From an uncultured Paracoccaceae bacterium (lineage in GTDB: Bacteria > Pseudomonadota > Alphaproteobacteria > Rhodobacterales > Rhodobacteraceae): 64,000 nucleotides of DNA. How positions within the stretch are numbered: position 1 is the stretch's first letter; each line of letters starts with the position of its first letter. The notes under the pieces are model-generated. The model was not told the origin of the DNA. It worked only from the letters and a program-made list of their open reading frames with translations, and made no database searches. Below, in pieces: positions 34,711 through 43,861 of this stretch. The DNA is taken from positions 1 to 64,000 of the forward strand of contig CANMTR010000012.1 in NCBI GenBank assembly GCA_947500825.1. The letters run 5' to 3'. The position numbers and the translations under genes were made by a program.

Positions 34711-35859
34711 ATGATGGCGGCCAAGCGCGCGATATTCCAGGAGGTCGAGGACACGTCGCGCCCGCGCGAGGCGCCGAAGGGCGGCATGATCGATGCCCGC
34801 CCCCGAGGCGCCCGCCGGGCGGTCCGGCTGTGGCTGGGTTTCCTTTTCGGGCTCGTCGTGGCGATGATCGCGCTCGGCGGCCTGACGCGCCTCACCGACA
34901 GCGGCCTGTCGATCACCGAATGGCGCCCCGTCACCGGCGCGCTCCCCCCCATGGATGCCGCGTCCTGGGAGGCGGAGTTCGAGCGGTATCGCCAGATCCC
35001 CGAATTCGAGCTGCAGAACAGCCAGATGAGCCTTGCGGAGTTCAAGTCGATCTACTGGTGGGAATGGGGTCATCGGCAGCTTGGCCGGGTGATCGGCCTC
35101 GTCTGGGCGATCGGCTTCCTGGGCTTTCTCGTCACGCGCAAGGTCCCGCCGGGATGGACCGGGCGGCTCTTCGGCATCGGCGTCCTGGGCGGCCTGCAGG
35201 GCGCCATAGGGTGGTGGATGGTGTCGTCGGGGCTCACGGACGACATGGTCGACGTGGCCTCCTACCGGCTGGCGACCCATCTCGGCCTCGCCTTCGTCAT
35301 CCTCGGACTGATCGCCTGGTTCATGCTGTCCCTGTCGCGGCCCGAGGCGGCGCTGATGCAGGCGCGCCGGGGCCGCGAGCCGCGCCTGGCGGCATGGTCC
35401 ACGGCTCTCCTTGGTGTGGCCTTCGTGCAGATCCTGCTCGGCGCGCTGGTGGCCGGCATCGACGCCGGGCGCAACTACACCGACTGGCCGCTGATGGCGG
35501 GGGGCTTCCTGCCGCCGGACCCGCTCCAGATCGAGCCCCTGTGGCGCAACTTCTTCGAGAACGACGGGACCGTGCAGTTCATGCACCGGATGGCGGGCTA
35601 CGCGCTGGCCGCCCTGGCCGTGGTCGTGTTCGTCAAGGCGCGGCGCTCGTCCTACCGCAAGACGCGGGCAGCCTACCACGCGATCATCGCCATGGTCGCG
35701 CTGCAGGTCCTTCTGGGGATCGTGACGGTGATGTACTCGGCCCCCTGGCAGCTCGCCATCCTGCACCAGCTCGGCGCCGTCGCCCTTTGGGTGCTGATCC
35801 TGCGCGGGCGGCACCAGAACGCCTATCCCAAGATCCAGTCCGTGAGGGAGGGCGCATGA
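34711..35859 (+). CDS. ctaA: Heme A synthase (COX15/CtaA)
   Basis: CtaA oxidises heme O to heme A for aa3-type cytochrome oxidase in the inner membrane. The 382-residue protein has eight hydrophobic helices and four conserved His: WGHRQLGRVIGL, LATHLGLAF, FMHRMAGYAL and LHQLGAVALW. The start is ATG 34711 or the adjacent ATG 34714; CGGAGG precedes both and is better spaced for the second. The stop overlaps the peptidase start (ATGA). No cytochrome oxidase subunit genes are in the window. Confidence 0.95.
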   Translation: MMAAKRAIFQEVEDTSRPREAPKGGMIDARPRGARRAVRLWLGFLFGLVVAMIALGGLTRLTDSGLSITEWRPVTGALPPMDAASWEAEFERYRQIPEFELQNSQMSLAEFKSIYWWEWGHRQLGRVIGLVWAIGFLGFLVTRKVPPGWTGRLFGIGVLGGLQGAIGWWMVSSGLTDDMVDVASYRLATHLGLAFVILGLIAWFMLSLSRPEAALMQARRGREPRLAAWSTALLGVAFVQILLGALVAGIDAGRNYTDWPLMAGGFLPPDPLQIEPLWRNFFENDGTVQFMHRMAGYALAALAVVVFVKARRSSYRKTRAAYHAIIAMVALQVLLGIVTVMYSAPWQLAILHQLGAVALWVLILRGRHQNAYPKIQSVREGA

Positions 35860-37325
35860 CCGCCTACGACGATCTGATGACGTTCCAGTCCCACACGGAG
35901 GTGCTGGGGCAGGTGGCCGGGCGCCTCTCCTGGGATCAGGAGACGGTGATGCCGCGCGGCGCGGCCGAGCAGAGATCCGAGGAGATGGCGGTGATGGAGG
36001 AGCTGCTCCATGCCCGCCGCACCGACCCCCGGATCGGCGAATGGCTGGCGGCGGCGGAGGCGCCCCACGCGGTGGGCGAGGCCAACCTGCGCCACATTCG
36101 CCGCGACTTCGCCCGCGCCACGCGGGTGCCGGGCCGGCTAGCGGCCGATCTCGCGCGCGTGACCTCCATGGCGCAGGGCCAGTGGGCCGCCGCGCGCGCG
36201 GCCGACGACTTCGCCGCCTTCGCCCCGGTCCTCCACCGCGTCGTCGAGCTCAAGCGCGAGGAGGCCGCGGCGCTGGCCGATGGCGGCGACCCCTACGACG
36301 CCCTGCTCGACGATTTCGAGCCAGGTGCGACCGCCGCGACGCTCGACGACATGTTCGGCGCGCTCAGGCCGCGCCTGACGGACCTTCGCAACCGGGTCCT
36401 GGGCGCGGAGAGGGGGCCCGCCCCCCTGTCGGGCACCTTCGACGAGGACATGCAGCTGCGTCTCTCGGCCGAGCTGGCGCTGGCTTTCGGCTACGACATG
36501 GCGCAGGGCCGGATCGACCGTGCCGTTCACCCGTTCAGCTCCGGCAGCGGCCAGGATGTGCGGATCACCACGCGCACCGATCCGGCCGACCCGTTCAACT
36601 GCCTCTACTCCACCATCCACGAGGTCGGCCACGCCACCTACGAACAGGGGATCGCGCCGCAATACCGCTTCACCCCCCTGGGCCGCGGCGTGTCGATGGG
36701 CGTGCACGAGAGCCAGAGCCGGATCTACGAGAACCAGATCGGCCGCTCGCGGGCCTTCACCTCGTGGCTCCACGGACGGATGGAACAGGCCTTCGGCCCC
36801 TCCGGCATGGACGCCGAGGCGTTTTACGCCACCGCGAACCGGCTTCACCGCGGCTACATCCGCACCGAGGCCGACGAGGTCCAGTACAACCTCCACGTCC
36901 TGTTGCGCTTCGACCTGGAGCGGGAGATGATCTCCGGACGCCTCGCCCCCGCAGACCTGGAAGAGGCATGGAACGCCCGGTTCGAGGCCGATTTCGGCTA
37001 CCGGCCGGATCGGGCGTCGCAGGGATGCCTGCAGGACGTGCACTGGTCGGTGGGGCTCTTCGGCTATTTCCCGACATACACGCTGGGCAATGTCTATGCC
37101 GGCTGCCTGCATGCGGCGCTCCGGCGCGACCTGCCGGACCTGGACGCCTCTCTGGCCGTGGGCGACCCCGCGCCCGCGACCGCCTGGCTGCGCGAGCGGG
37201 TGCAGGTCCACGGTGGGCTCCACCCCCCGCGGGACGTGATCGCGCGGGCGACCGGCGAGGCACCCTCCGAGGCGCCGCTCCTCGACTACCTCGAGACGAA
37301 GTTCGGCGCGATCTACGAGGTCTGA
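35856..37325 (+). CDS. M32 metallocarboxypeptidase
   Basis: The 489-residue cytoplasmic enzyme removes C-terminal residues from peptides. The family's zinc motif is HEVGHATYEQG near residue 255, followed by the HESQSRIYEN signature and the later third ligand region. GYIRTEADEVQYNLHVLLRF is also characteristic. The length matches the ~500-residue family. It is translationally coupled to ctaA. Its end forms part of a strong inverted repeat shared with the convergent CBS-domain gene. Confidence 0.95.
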   Translation: MTAYDDLMTFQSHTEVLGQVAGRLSWDQETVMPRGAAEQRSEEMAVMEELLHARRTDPRIGEWLAAAEAPHAVGEANLRHIRRDFARATRVPGRLAADLARVTSMAQGQWAAARAADDFAAFAPVLHRVVELKREEAAALADGGDPYDALLDDFEPGATAATLDDMFGALRPRLTDLRNRVLGAERGPAPLSGTFDEDMQLRLSAELALAFGYDMAQGRIDRAVHPFSSGSGQDVRITTRTDPADPFNCLYSTIHEVGHATYEQGIAPQYRFTPLGRGVSMGVHESQSRIYENQIGRSRAFTSWLHGRMEQAFGPSGMDAEAFYATANRLHRGYIRTEADEVQYNLHVLLRFDLEREMISGRLAPADLEEAWNARFEADFGYRPDRASQGCLQDVHWSVGLFGYFPTYTLGNVYAGCLHAALRRDLPDLDASLAVGDPAPATAWLRERVQVHGGLHPPRDVIARATGEAPSEAPLLDYLETKFGAIYEV

Positions 37326-37373
37326 TCCGCGACCGCCCGGCTGCGGATCAGAGGGGCCTGATCCGCAGCCGGG
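37321..37373. terminator. Overlapping inverted repeats at a convergent gene end
   Basis: CCCGGCTGCGGATCAG (37336-37351) and CTGATCCGCAGCCGGG (37358-37373) form a perfect 16-base stem with a 6-base loop. A second stem, TCTGATCCGC (37321-37330) with GCGGATCAGA (37343-37352), shares the middle copy, so the two hairpins exclude each other. They overlap the stop codons of both converging genes. No T-run follows. A bidirectional terminator is the simplest reading. Confidence 0.6.
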
Positions 37374-38655
37374 TGATGCGGTTGTCCACGCGCTGCATCA
37401 CCTCGAAGCGGAAGTTGTGGAACGAGAAGACCTGTCCCTGGGTAGGGATCGTCTGCGCCTCGTGGATCACGAGCCCGGCAACCGTGTTGGCTTCGTCGTC
37501 GGGAAGCTGCCACTCGGCGGCGCGGTTCAGGTCGCGGATCGTCATGCCGCCGTCCACGATCCAGTCGCCCCCGTCGGTGCGGCGATAGGGAGCCTCCGAA
37601 TCCAGGTCGAACTCGTCTGTGATCTCGCCGACGATCTCCTCGAGGATATCCTCGAGCGTGATCAATCCCTGCAGCGCGCCGTATTCGTCCACCACGAGGG
37701 CGAAATGGGTGTGCCGGCGCAGGAACTGGCGCATCTGCTCGTCGAGCGTCGTGGTCTCCGGCACGAAGTAGGGGGCCATCGCGATGTCCGCGATCTCGAA
37801 CGCCTTGAGGGTCTCGCCCTCGTTGTCGGCGGCGACCCGGCGGGAATAGATCTCGCGCAGGAGGTCCTTGGCGTGGATCACCCCGATGATGTTCTCGTGG
37901 CTTTCTCGATAGATCGGCAGGCGCGTATGCGGGCTGTCGAGGCATTGGCGCAGCAGCTCGCCCGGCGGGTCGTCGGCGTGGAGCATCTCGATCTTGGAGC
38001 GATGGAGCATGATCTCCTCCACCGTGCGCTCCGACAGGTCCAGCGCGCCCAGGATACGGTCGCGATCCTCCTTCTCGACCACGCCTTCCGAATGGCCCAG
38101 GTTCAGCGCGCCCTCGATCTCCTCGCGGACAGCCAGGATCTGGCTGTCGGGGTCGGTCTGCACGCCGACGAGGCGCAGGATCAGCCGCACCAGGACCCGC
38201 ACCGCCCCGACCACGGGCGCGAAGATCTTGACCACGATCTGGATCGGGGCCGAGACGCTGGACGCTGCCGTTTCGGCATTGGTGATGGCGTAGGTCTTGG
38301 GCAGGACCTCGGCGAAGATCAGGACCAGGAGCGTCATGACCAACGTGGCGAAGGCGACGCCCGAATCGCCCAGGAGGCGGGTGAAGAGTGCGGTGGCGAG
38401 CGACGTGGCCAGGATGTTGACCAGGTTGTTGCCAAGGAGGACCGAGCCGATCAGCCGCTCGTTGTCCTCGGTGATCTTGAGCGCGCGCGCCGCCCCCTTC
38501 GATCCCTTGTCGGCCAGGCTGCGCAGCTTGCCTCGCGAAGCAGCCGTCAGCGCCGTTTCGGAGCCGGAGAAGAAGGCCGAGCAGACCAGCAGAAGAACGA
38601 TGGCGCCGGAGGTTACGAAAAAGGCGGCGTCGAGCACGGGAGCGTCCGGGTCCAT
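37348..38655 (-). CDS. DUF21/CBS-domain membrane protein (HlyC/CorC family)
   Basis: The 435-residue inner-membrane protein has an N-terminal DUF21 region with about four helices (AAFFVTSGAIVLLLVCSAFFS, ETALTAASRGKLRSLADKGS, VMTLLVLIFAEVLPKTYAI), a paired CBS domain (IMLHRSKIEMLHADD, HENIIGVIHAKDLLREIYS, FALVVDEYGALQGLITLEDI) and a C-terminal CorC_HlyC domain. Members are linked to magnesium/cobalt efflux or magnesium homeostasis; the 'hemolysin' name is historic. ATG 38655 starts MDPDAPVLDAAF. Confidence 0.93.
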   Translation of the reverse strand: MDPDAPVLDAAFFVTSGAIVLLLVCSAFFSGSETALTAASRGKLRSLADKGSKGAARALKITEDNERLIGSVLLGNNLVNILATSLATALFTRLLGDSGVAFATLVMTLLVLIFAEVLPKTYAITNAETAASSVSAPIQIVVKIFAPVVGAVRVLVRLILRLVGVQTDPDSQILAVREEIEGALNLGHSEGVVEKEDRDRILGALDLSERTVEEIMLHRSKIEMLHADDPPGELLRQCLDSPHTRLPIYRESHENIIGVIHAKDLLREIYSRRVAADNEGETLKAFEIADIAMAPYFVPETTTLDEQMRQFLRRHTHFALVVDEYGALQGLITLEDILEEIVGEITDEFDLDSEAPYRRTDGGDWIVDGGMTIRDLNRAAEWQLPDDEANTVAGLVIHEAQTIPTQGQVFSFHNFRFEVMQRVDNRITRLRIRPL

Positions 38656-38707
38656 GGGGCGGGAAAGATCGCGCCCGTTATGGGGCGCTCGGGGTCGGGT
38701 GGCAAGA

Positions 38708-39625
38708 TCACCCGTCGCGGGCGAGCGGATGATGGTCGAGGACCAGCTCGCGCAGGCGGTGGTCGAGTACGTGGGTATAGACCTCGGTGGTGGAGACGTC
38801 GGCATGGCCCAGGAGCGCCTGGATCGCCATCAGGTCGGCGCCCCCCGCCAGCAGGTGGGTCGCGAAGGCATGACGGAGGGTGTGCGGCGTCACCTTGGCG
38901 GGGTCCAGCCCCGCGGCCAGGGCGATCTCCTTGATCAGCGTGAAGAAGCGGTGCCGCGTCAGGTGCCCCGCCTTGCCCCGGGAGGGAAACAGGAACCGCG
39001 ACGGCGCCCGCGGGTCCTCCGCCTCGGCGCGCGTCGCGAGCCAGGCCGAGAGCGCGGTGCGCGCGGGCGCCGAGAGCGGCACCATCCGTTCGCGCCCGCC
39101 CTTGCCGCGGATGAGCAGCATCCGCGGATCGCCCCGGGCCGCCGCCACGGGCAGCGAGACCAGCTCGCTCACCCGCATCCCCGTGGCATAGAGAAGCTCC
39201 GCAAGGCAGGCATTGCGGATTCGGTCGGCCTCGGTCCGTCCGGTCCGGGCAGCGGCGCAGATCAGGCGGTCGACCTCCTCGACCTCAAGGGTCTTCGGCA
39301 GGCGCTTCTGGCGCCCCGGTCCCTTGATGCGGATCGCCGGGTTGTCGTCGCGCCATCCCTCCTCGTAGCCAAAACGGAACAGGCCCTTGATCGAGGACAG
39401 GCGCCGCGCGCGCGTGGACAGGGCAAGCCCTTGGTCGGTGCAGTGGACGAGGTACCTCTCGATCCCGTCGCGCCCGACGCTGTCGAAGTCGAGGTTCCGG
39501 GCCGCCAGCCAGCCGGCGAAGTCCTTCAGGTCGCGGGCATAGGCAAGCTGGGTGTTGTCGGCCGCACCCGCCTCGGCCGCCTGCGCCTCCAGCCAGACGG
39601 ATATTCGGTTCGCCATGGCGGTCAT
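38708..39625 (-). CDS. xerD: Tyrosine recombinase XerD
   Basis: XerD resolves chromosome dimers at dif together with XerC. The 305-residue protein has an N-terminal SAM-like core-binding domain and catalytic residues in ATGMRVSELVSL (Arg), HTLRHAFATHLL (His-x-x-Arg) and LGHADVSTTEVYTHV (His...Tyr). The size and single-copy context fit the housekeeping recombinase, not a phage integrase. ATG 39625 has GGGAGG six bases upstream and overlaps the upstream gene's stop (ATGA). Confidence 0.96.
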   Translation of the reverse strand: MTAMANRISVWLEAQAAEAGAADNTQLAYARDLKDFAGWLAARNLDFDSVGRDGIERYLVHCTDQGLALSTRARRLSSIKGLFRFGYEEGWRDDNPAIRIKGPGRQKRLPKTLEVEEVDRLICAAARTGRTEADRIRNACLAELLYATGMRVSELVSLPVAAARGDPRMLLIRGKGGRERMVPLSAPARTALSAWLATRAEAEDPRAPSRFLFPSRGKAGHLTRHRFFTLIKEIALAAGLDPAKVTPHTLRHAFATHLLAGGADLMAIQALLGHADVSTTEVYTHVLDHRLRELVLDHHPLARDG

Positions 39626-41049
39626 TCCGGGCCTCCCGCCAGCGCGATCTCGGTGGCCGCGCGGCGCGCGACGCGGTCCTGTCCCGCCGCGACCAGCGTC
39701 GCCAGCCCGTCGCGGAGCGCGTCGAGGTTGCCCTCCGCGCCCAGGTCGAGGAGCGCGATGGCATGAAGGAGCGCCTCCCCGGACTGCCCCTGGGCCACCA
39801 GCTCCGCGCCCCGGCCCGTGGCCGCGCGGCCCGCCAGCCCCGCGACGATGGCTTCGTCCAGCGCCGCGTCGCCGGTGGGCGCGGGCGGGTCCGGGTCGTC
39901 GTCCGCCAGGTGCCGCAGGGTCGTCAGGATCTCGGCGGCGGGCGCGTCGAGCGCGCGGGGCACGGGCCGGTCCGTCGCGCGCGCGGCGAGCGCGGGGCCG
40001 AGCCCGGTTGCGCGCATATCCTCCCACAACCCCGGCAACAGCTCCGAGACGGCCGCGGCGTCGCCCTCCTCCAATGCCCGGTCGAGCGCCTGAGCGCCGG
40101 CGACCCGGTCCCATGGCTGGCCCGACGCGGCGGGGTCGTGCTCTCCGTAGACATTCCAGAGCGCCCCCGCGTCGAGCGCCCCTGCGCGGGCGAGGCGCTC
40201 GGCCGCCGCGATCCGCGCCTTCCACCCGATATGGCGGCGCAGGTCGGCATGGGCGAAGGGTAGGGGCAGGGCGGCGCTGCGCAGCGGCTCGCCCATGGCC
40301 TCGTAGAGCATGTAGTCGAGCGGCGTCGGGCGCTCGGGCGGCGGCAGGTTCACCCCTTCGGCATAGGCGTCGAGGAACCGCGCCAACCGGTCCATCTCGG
40401 CGGGCGTCACCACCGACAGGGCGCGCGCGGTTTCCAGCGTCACGGCGGCGGCGGGCCAGTCGCCCGAGCGCGCCAGGCAGAAGATCCGCGCCGGGTAGGT
40501 GGGCGTGATCCGGGGAGCGGCGCGCATCCGCGCGCAGGCCTGCTCCTCCTGCCCGGTCAGCAGCGCCAGGTCGAACCAGCGCCGGAACACCTCCGGCCGG
40601 TCGTATCCCGCCCGTTCCATCATCTGCCGCGCCGGGGCGAAAGCGCCCGCCGCCATCAGCGCATCGAGCCGCGACAGGAAGAACCTCTCCCCGTCGCTGC
40701 CCTCAGGCGGATCGGCCGTCGCGATCAGCATCCTGCGCAGCAGGTCTTGGGTGGCGGCCAGGCGCGGCACGCCCAGCCCGTCGAGGCGCCGCGCAAGGCC
40801 CTCCGCTTCCGAGGCGGACCACGGGTCGGCGTCCAGCCCCGCCGCCTCGGGGTCCACGAGCCCCACGGTATCGGGCACGGGCCGGTCGAGCGGCTCCACC
40901 ACGATCGGGTCGGGCCGCGCGTCGTCGGAGACCGGCGGGTTCGTCGGCGGAACGGCGACGGTGCGCGACAGCCACCCGGGGCCGGAACCTTGCGCAAGCG
41001 CGGAGCCGGGCCAGAGCGCCAGGGCGAGGATCAGGATGCTAGCGCGCAT
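39622..41049 (-). CDS. Exported helical-repeat protein upstream of xerD
   Basis: The 475-residue protein begins with a signal peptide (MRASILILALALWPGSALAQ) and is then almost wholly helical and Ala/Leu/Arg-rich, with TPR-like stretches (FDLALLTGQEEQACARMRAA, RSGDWPAAAVTLETARAL, GQSGEALLHAIALLDLG). It is probably a periplasmic scaffold. No enzyme motif is seen. It lies between a 44-residue membrane protein and xerD with overlaps on both sides, an arrangement I associate with Rhodobacteraceae. Function unknown. Confidence 0.75.
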   Translation of the reverse strand: MRASILILALALWPGSALAQGSGPGWLSRTVAVPPTNPPVSDDARPDPIVVEPLDRPVPDTVGLVDPEAAGLDADPWSASEAEGLARRLDGLGVPRLAATQDLLRRMLIATADPPEGSDGERFFLSRLDALMAAGAFAPARQMMERAGYDRPEVFRRWFDLALLTGQEEQACARMRAAPRITPTYPARIFCLARSGDWPAAAVTLETARALSVVTPAEMDRLARFLDAYAEGVNLPPPERPTPLDYMLYEAMGEPLRSAALPLPFAHADLRRHIGWKARIAAAERLARAGALDAGALWNVYGEHDPAASGQPWDRVAGAQALDRALEEGDAAAVSELLPGLWEDMRATGLGPALAARATDRPVPRALDAPAAEILTTLRHLADDDPDPPAPTGDAALDEAIVAGLAGRAATGRGAELVAQGQSGEALLHAIALLDLGAEGNLDALRDGLATLVAAGQDRVARRAATEIALAGGPE

Positions 41050-41173
41050 CCAGCGATACGGGCACGCTGCGCTCCGCCCGCTCGGGCGACAGGTCGCCCA
41101 GATAGGCGAACCCGGCCACGCCGATCAGGGCTACCACGATCAGGAACACCAGTAATTTCACAAGCTTGAACAC
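41039..41173 (-). CDS. 44-residue single-helix membrane protein
   Basis: This ORF is below the track cutoff. It reads MFKLVKLLVFLIVVALIGVA (from GTG), then GFAYLGDLSPERAERS and ends SLDAR. It has one membrane helix near the N-terminus and a short polar tail. GAGG lies six bases before GTG 41173, and its stop falls inside the start of the 475-residue gene (11-base overlap), consistent with an operon with that gene and xerD. Similar short proteins occur at this place in related genomes by my recollection. Function unknown. Confidence 0.68.
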   Translation of the reverse strand: MFKLVKLLVFLIVVALIGVAGFAYLGDLSPERAERSVPVSLDAR

Positions 41174-41307
41174 GCGCCGCCTCGTTTCGCCCACCTCGAC
41201 AATCCGGTTCTGACGACCGGTTTGCGTGCTTTATAGCTGGTCTTCGGGCCAAGATCACGCCATTGAGGCGCCGAATTTTCACGGGTGAGGGGGGTGTTGC
41301 CCTAGCG

Positions 41308-41859
41308 ATGCGCCGATTGAGGAAAACCGTCGTCATGGTGGGCATGATGGGGGCCGGCAAGACCGCCGTGGGCGGCGCCGTCGCCCGCACGCTGGGCGTG
41401 CCGTTCCTCGATTCCGACGCCGAGATCCAGGCGGCGGCGAACGCAACGATCCCCGAGATCTTCGCCCGCGACGGCGAGCCCTTCTTTCGCGAACGCGAGG
41501 CGCAGGTGATCGATCGGCTGATGCAGGGGCGTCCGGGCATCCTCTCCATCGGGGGCGGGGCCTACCTTTCCGCGCGCAACCGCGAGGCCATCGGCCGCCG
41601 GGGCGTGGCCCTGTGGATCAGGGCGGAGCGCGAGCTGCTGTGGGAGCGGGTGCGCCACAAGGATACCCGTCCGCTCCTGCGCACCCGGGACCCGCGGGCG
41701 ACCCTGTTCGCCATGATCGAGGCGCGCGAGCCGAGCTACGCCCTGGCCGACTTGGCCGTCGATGCCGAGCCGGGCCTCAGCGTCGAGGCGATGGCGCGCA
41801 AGGCCATCGGGGTGATCGAGACCCGCGAGGATGTTCTGGACGGAGGACGAAAACCATGA
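41308..41859 (+). CDS. aroK: Shikimate kinase
   Basis: AroK phosphorylates shikimate at the 3-position. The 183-residue enzyme has Walker A in VVMVGMMGAGKTAVGGAVAR, the shikimate-binding DSDAEIQ and FREREAQVIDRL, GGGAYLS, and the lid arginine region RPLLRTRDPRA. The start is ATG 41308 (RRLRKTVV). It overlaps aroB by four bases and is divergent from the small membrane gene. Confidence 0.96.
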   Translation: MRRLRKTVVMVGMMGAGKTAVGGAVARTLGVPFLDSDAEIQAAANATIPEIFARDGEPFFREREAQVIDRLMQGRPGILSIGGGAYLSARNREAIGRRGVALWIRAERELLWERVRHKDTRPLLRTRDPRATLFAMIEAREPSYALADLAVDAEPGLSVEAMARKAIGVIETREDVLDGGRKP

Positions 41860-42980
41860 CCGATGCCGCCACCACCGATGTCCGCGTCGATCTCGGATCG
41901 CGCGCCTACGACGTGCGCATCGGGCCCGACCTGCTGGACCGGGCCGGGGAGGAGATCGCGCCGCTCCTGGCGCGGCCCCGCGTGGCGATCGTCACCGACG
42001 GGAACGTCGCCGGCCGCCACCTCGCGGCGCTCGAGGCGTCGCTCGCCCGCGCGGGCATCGCCGCCTCGGCCCTGACCCTGCCCGCGGGCGAGGCGACCAA
42101 GTCGTGGGAGGCTCTGGGCCGGACGGTCGAATGGCTCCTGGCCGAGCGGATCGAGCGGCGCGACGTGGTGGTGGCGCTGGGCGGCGGCGTGATCGGCGAC
42201 CTCGTGGGCTTCGCGGCCGCGATCCTGCGCCGCGGCGTGCGCTTCGTGCAGGTGCCGACCTCGCTCCTGGCGCAAGTCGATTCGTCCGTCGGCGGCAAGA
42301 CCGGGGTCAACGCCGCCGCCGGCAAGAACCTGATCGGCGCGTTCCACCAGCCCGCCCTGGTCCTGGCCGATATCGGCGTGCTCGACACGCTGGCGCCGCG
42401 CGACTTCCTCGCGGGCTACGGCGAGGTGGTGAAATACGGCCTCCTGGGCGATGCGGAGTTCTTCGCCTGGCTGGAGACGAACGGGCCGGCCCTGGCCGCC
42501 GGCGACGGCGGTCTGCGGGCCGAGGCGGTGCGCCGGTCCGTCGCCATGAAGGCCGACATCGTCGTGCGCGACGAAACCGAGCAGGGCGACCGGGCGCTTC
42601 TGAACCTGGGCCATACCTTCGCCCACGCGCTCGAGGCGGCGACCGGGTATTCCGACCGGCTGCTCCACGGCGAGGCGGTCGCGATGGGCTGCGCGCTGGC
42701 CTTCGACCTGTCCGGCCGGCTGGGCCACTGTCCGCAGGAGGATACCTCGCGCGTCCGCGCCCACCTGGCGCAGATGGGGCTGCGCGGCCGCCTCTCCGAC
42801 ATCCCCGGCGACCTGCCGGGGCCCGAGGCGCTGATGGAGCTGATGGCCCAGGACAAGAAGGTGGTGGACGGCCGCCTGCGGCTGATCCTGGCCCGCGGGA
42901 TCGGCCGCGCCTTCGTCACGTCCGATGTCCCCCCCGAGGCCCTCGGGGCGGTCCTGTCGGACGCCTTGGCGGAGCGCTGA
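41856..42980 (+). CDS. aroB: 3-dehydroquinate synthase
   Basis: AroB converts DAHP to 3-dehydroquinate, the second step of the shikimate pathway, using NAD and a metal. The 374-residue protein has the NAD motif GGGVIGDLVGFAAA, VPTSLLAQVDSSVGGKTGVN, the metal ligands in NLGHTFAHALE and HGEAVAMG. The length is typical. It is coupled to aroK by an ATGA overlap. Confidence 0.97.
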   Translation: MTDAATTDVRVDLGSRAYDVRIGPDLLDRAGEEIAPLLARPRVAIVTDGNVAGRHLAALEASLARAGIAASALTLPAGEATKSWEALGRTVEWLLAERIERRDVVVALGGGVIGDLVGFAAAILRRGVRFVQVPTSLLAQVDSSVGGKTGVNAAAGKNLIGAFHQPALVLADIGVLDTLAPRDFLAGYGEVVKYGLLGDAEFFAWLETNGPALAAGDGGLRAEAVRRSVAMKADIVVRDETEQGDRALLNLGHTFAHALEAATGYSDRLLHGEAVAMGCALAFDLSGRLGHCPQEDTSRVRAHLAQMGLRGRLSDIPGDLPGPEALMELMAQDKKVVDGRLRLILARGIGRAFVTSDVPPEALGAVLSDALAER

Positions 42981-43022
42981 CGCCGCTGCCCCACGGATAC
43001 GTCCGCCAAAATCCGCGGGGTC

Positions 43023-43054
43023 GTCCGTGATGCGGGAAGGCCCCCCGCGCGGAC
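43023..43054. terminator. Possible terminator between aroB and extensin-like gene
   Basis: GTCCG...CGGAC encloses GCGGG/CCCGC with a 7-base loop, in the 83-base gap between convergent genes. Interrupted stem and no T-run; weak. Confidence 0.35.
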
Positions 43055-43063
43055 ACGGGGAGC

Positions 43064-43861
43064 TCAGCGGCAATAACTGCCGGAGCGGTATCGCGCGGTG
43101 TCGAAGTGGAAGTGATCCTGGTGGAAGCGGTCGGATTCGGGGCCCAGCACGGTGCCGAACGGGCCGCAGGCGGCCTCGTGCAGGCGCCGCAGGATGCGCC
43201 CCTGCCGCCCGCTTCCCCAGCCGTCGAGCACCGTGATCCGCGTCCCGTCCGCCAGCCGTATGGCCGAGATGTCGATGGCCCGTCCCCGCCCGTGCTCCGA
43301 TACCTTCGCCCCGGGGCGGTTGTTCCGGGTCCGGCAGGCATAGTGGGCGGCCACGGTCAGGCCCGCCGCGCCCCCGCCCCGCGCGCCCACCACGGGGCGC
43401 ACCGCGTCGCGCACCCAGGCCGACAGGGTGCGCGCCGTGCGGCAATCGAGCGTCGCGGGTTGGCTCAGGGCCAGCCCCCCCGCCCGGGTCACGCGTACGG
43501 GCGAGCCCACGCCGCACCCCTCGATCCGCCCCGGGATCTCGGGCAGCGGCGCGCCCGCGAGCGTCGGGTCGCCGCAGAGCGCGCCGGTGGGCGCCGCGGG
43601 GCGGTCGTCGTCCTGCCCGGCGACGGTGCGCGGCGCCTCGGGCGGCGTTTCCCGCGCCTCGGGTCGGGGCGCGGCGTCGGGGGCGGGGGGCGCCGCATCG
43701 GAGAGCGTTTCGGCGGGCGTCGCGGGCGAGGCCATCGCGGGAGCGTCCGTCTCCGTCCGGGCCTCCGGCGGAGGCGAGCTCGCCGGCGCCTGGGCCGGTG
43801 CGGGCAGGGCCCCCAGGCACCAGGCCAGGAGCGCCGCCAGCGCCGGGGCCCGGACGTTCAC
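43064..43861 (-). CDS. Extensin-like C-terminal domain protein
   Basis: The 265-residue exported protein has a signal peptide ([19 protein letters not shown]), a Pro/Ala/Glu-rich linker to residue ~90, and an extensin-like C-terminal domain ([64 protein letters not shown]). The His/Asp pattern is like that of metal-dependent D,D-peptidase-type folds, so cell-wall binding or cleavage is plausible. GTG 43861 overlaps the hisC stop. Four to six Cys suggest disulfides. Confidence 0.88.
   Translation of the reverse strand: MNVRAPALAALLAWCLGALPAPAQAPASSPPPEARTETDAPAMASPATPAETLSDAAPPAPDAAPRPEARETPPEAPRTVAGQDDDRPAAPTGALCGDPTLAGAPLPEIPGRIEGCGVGSPVRVTRAGGLALSQPATLDCRTARTLSAWVRDAVRPVVGARGGGAAGLTVAAHYACRTRNNRPGAKVSEHGRGRAIDISAIRLADGTRITVLDGWGSGRQGRILRRLHEAACGPFGTVLGPESDRFHQDHFHFDTARYRSGSYCR

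Noticed and set aside
38708-39625. Tyrosine recombinase as a phage or island integrase
   Set aside because: Size, conserved context with aroKB and CBS gene, and full XerD-like motifs point to housekeeping XerD.
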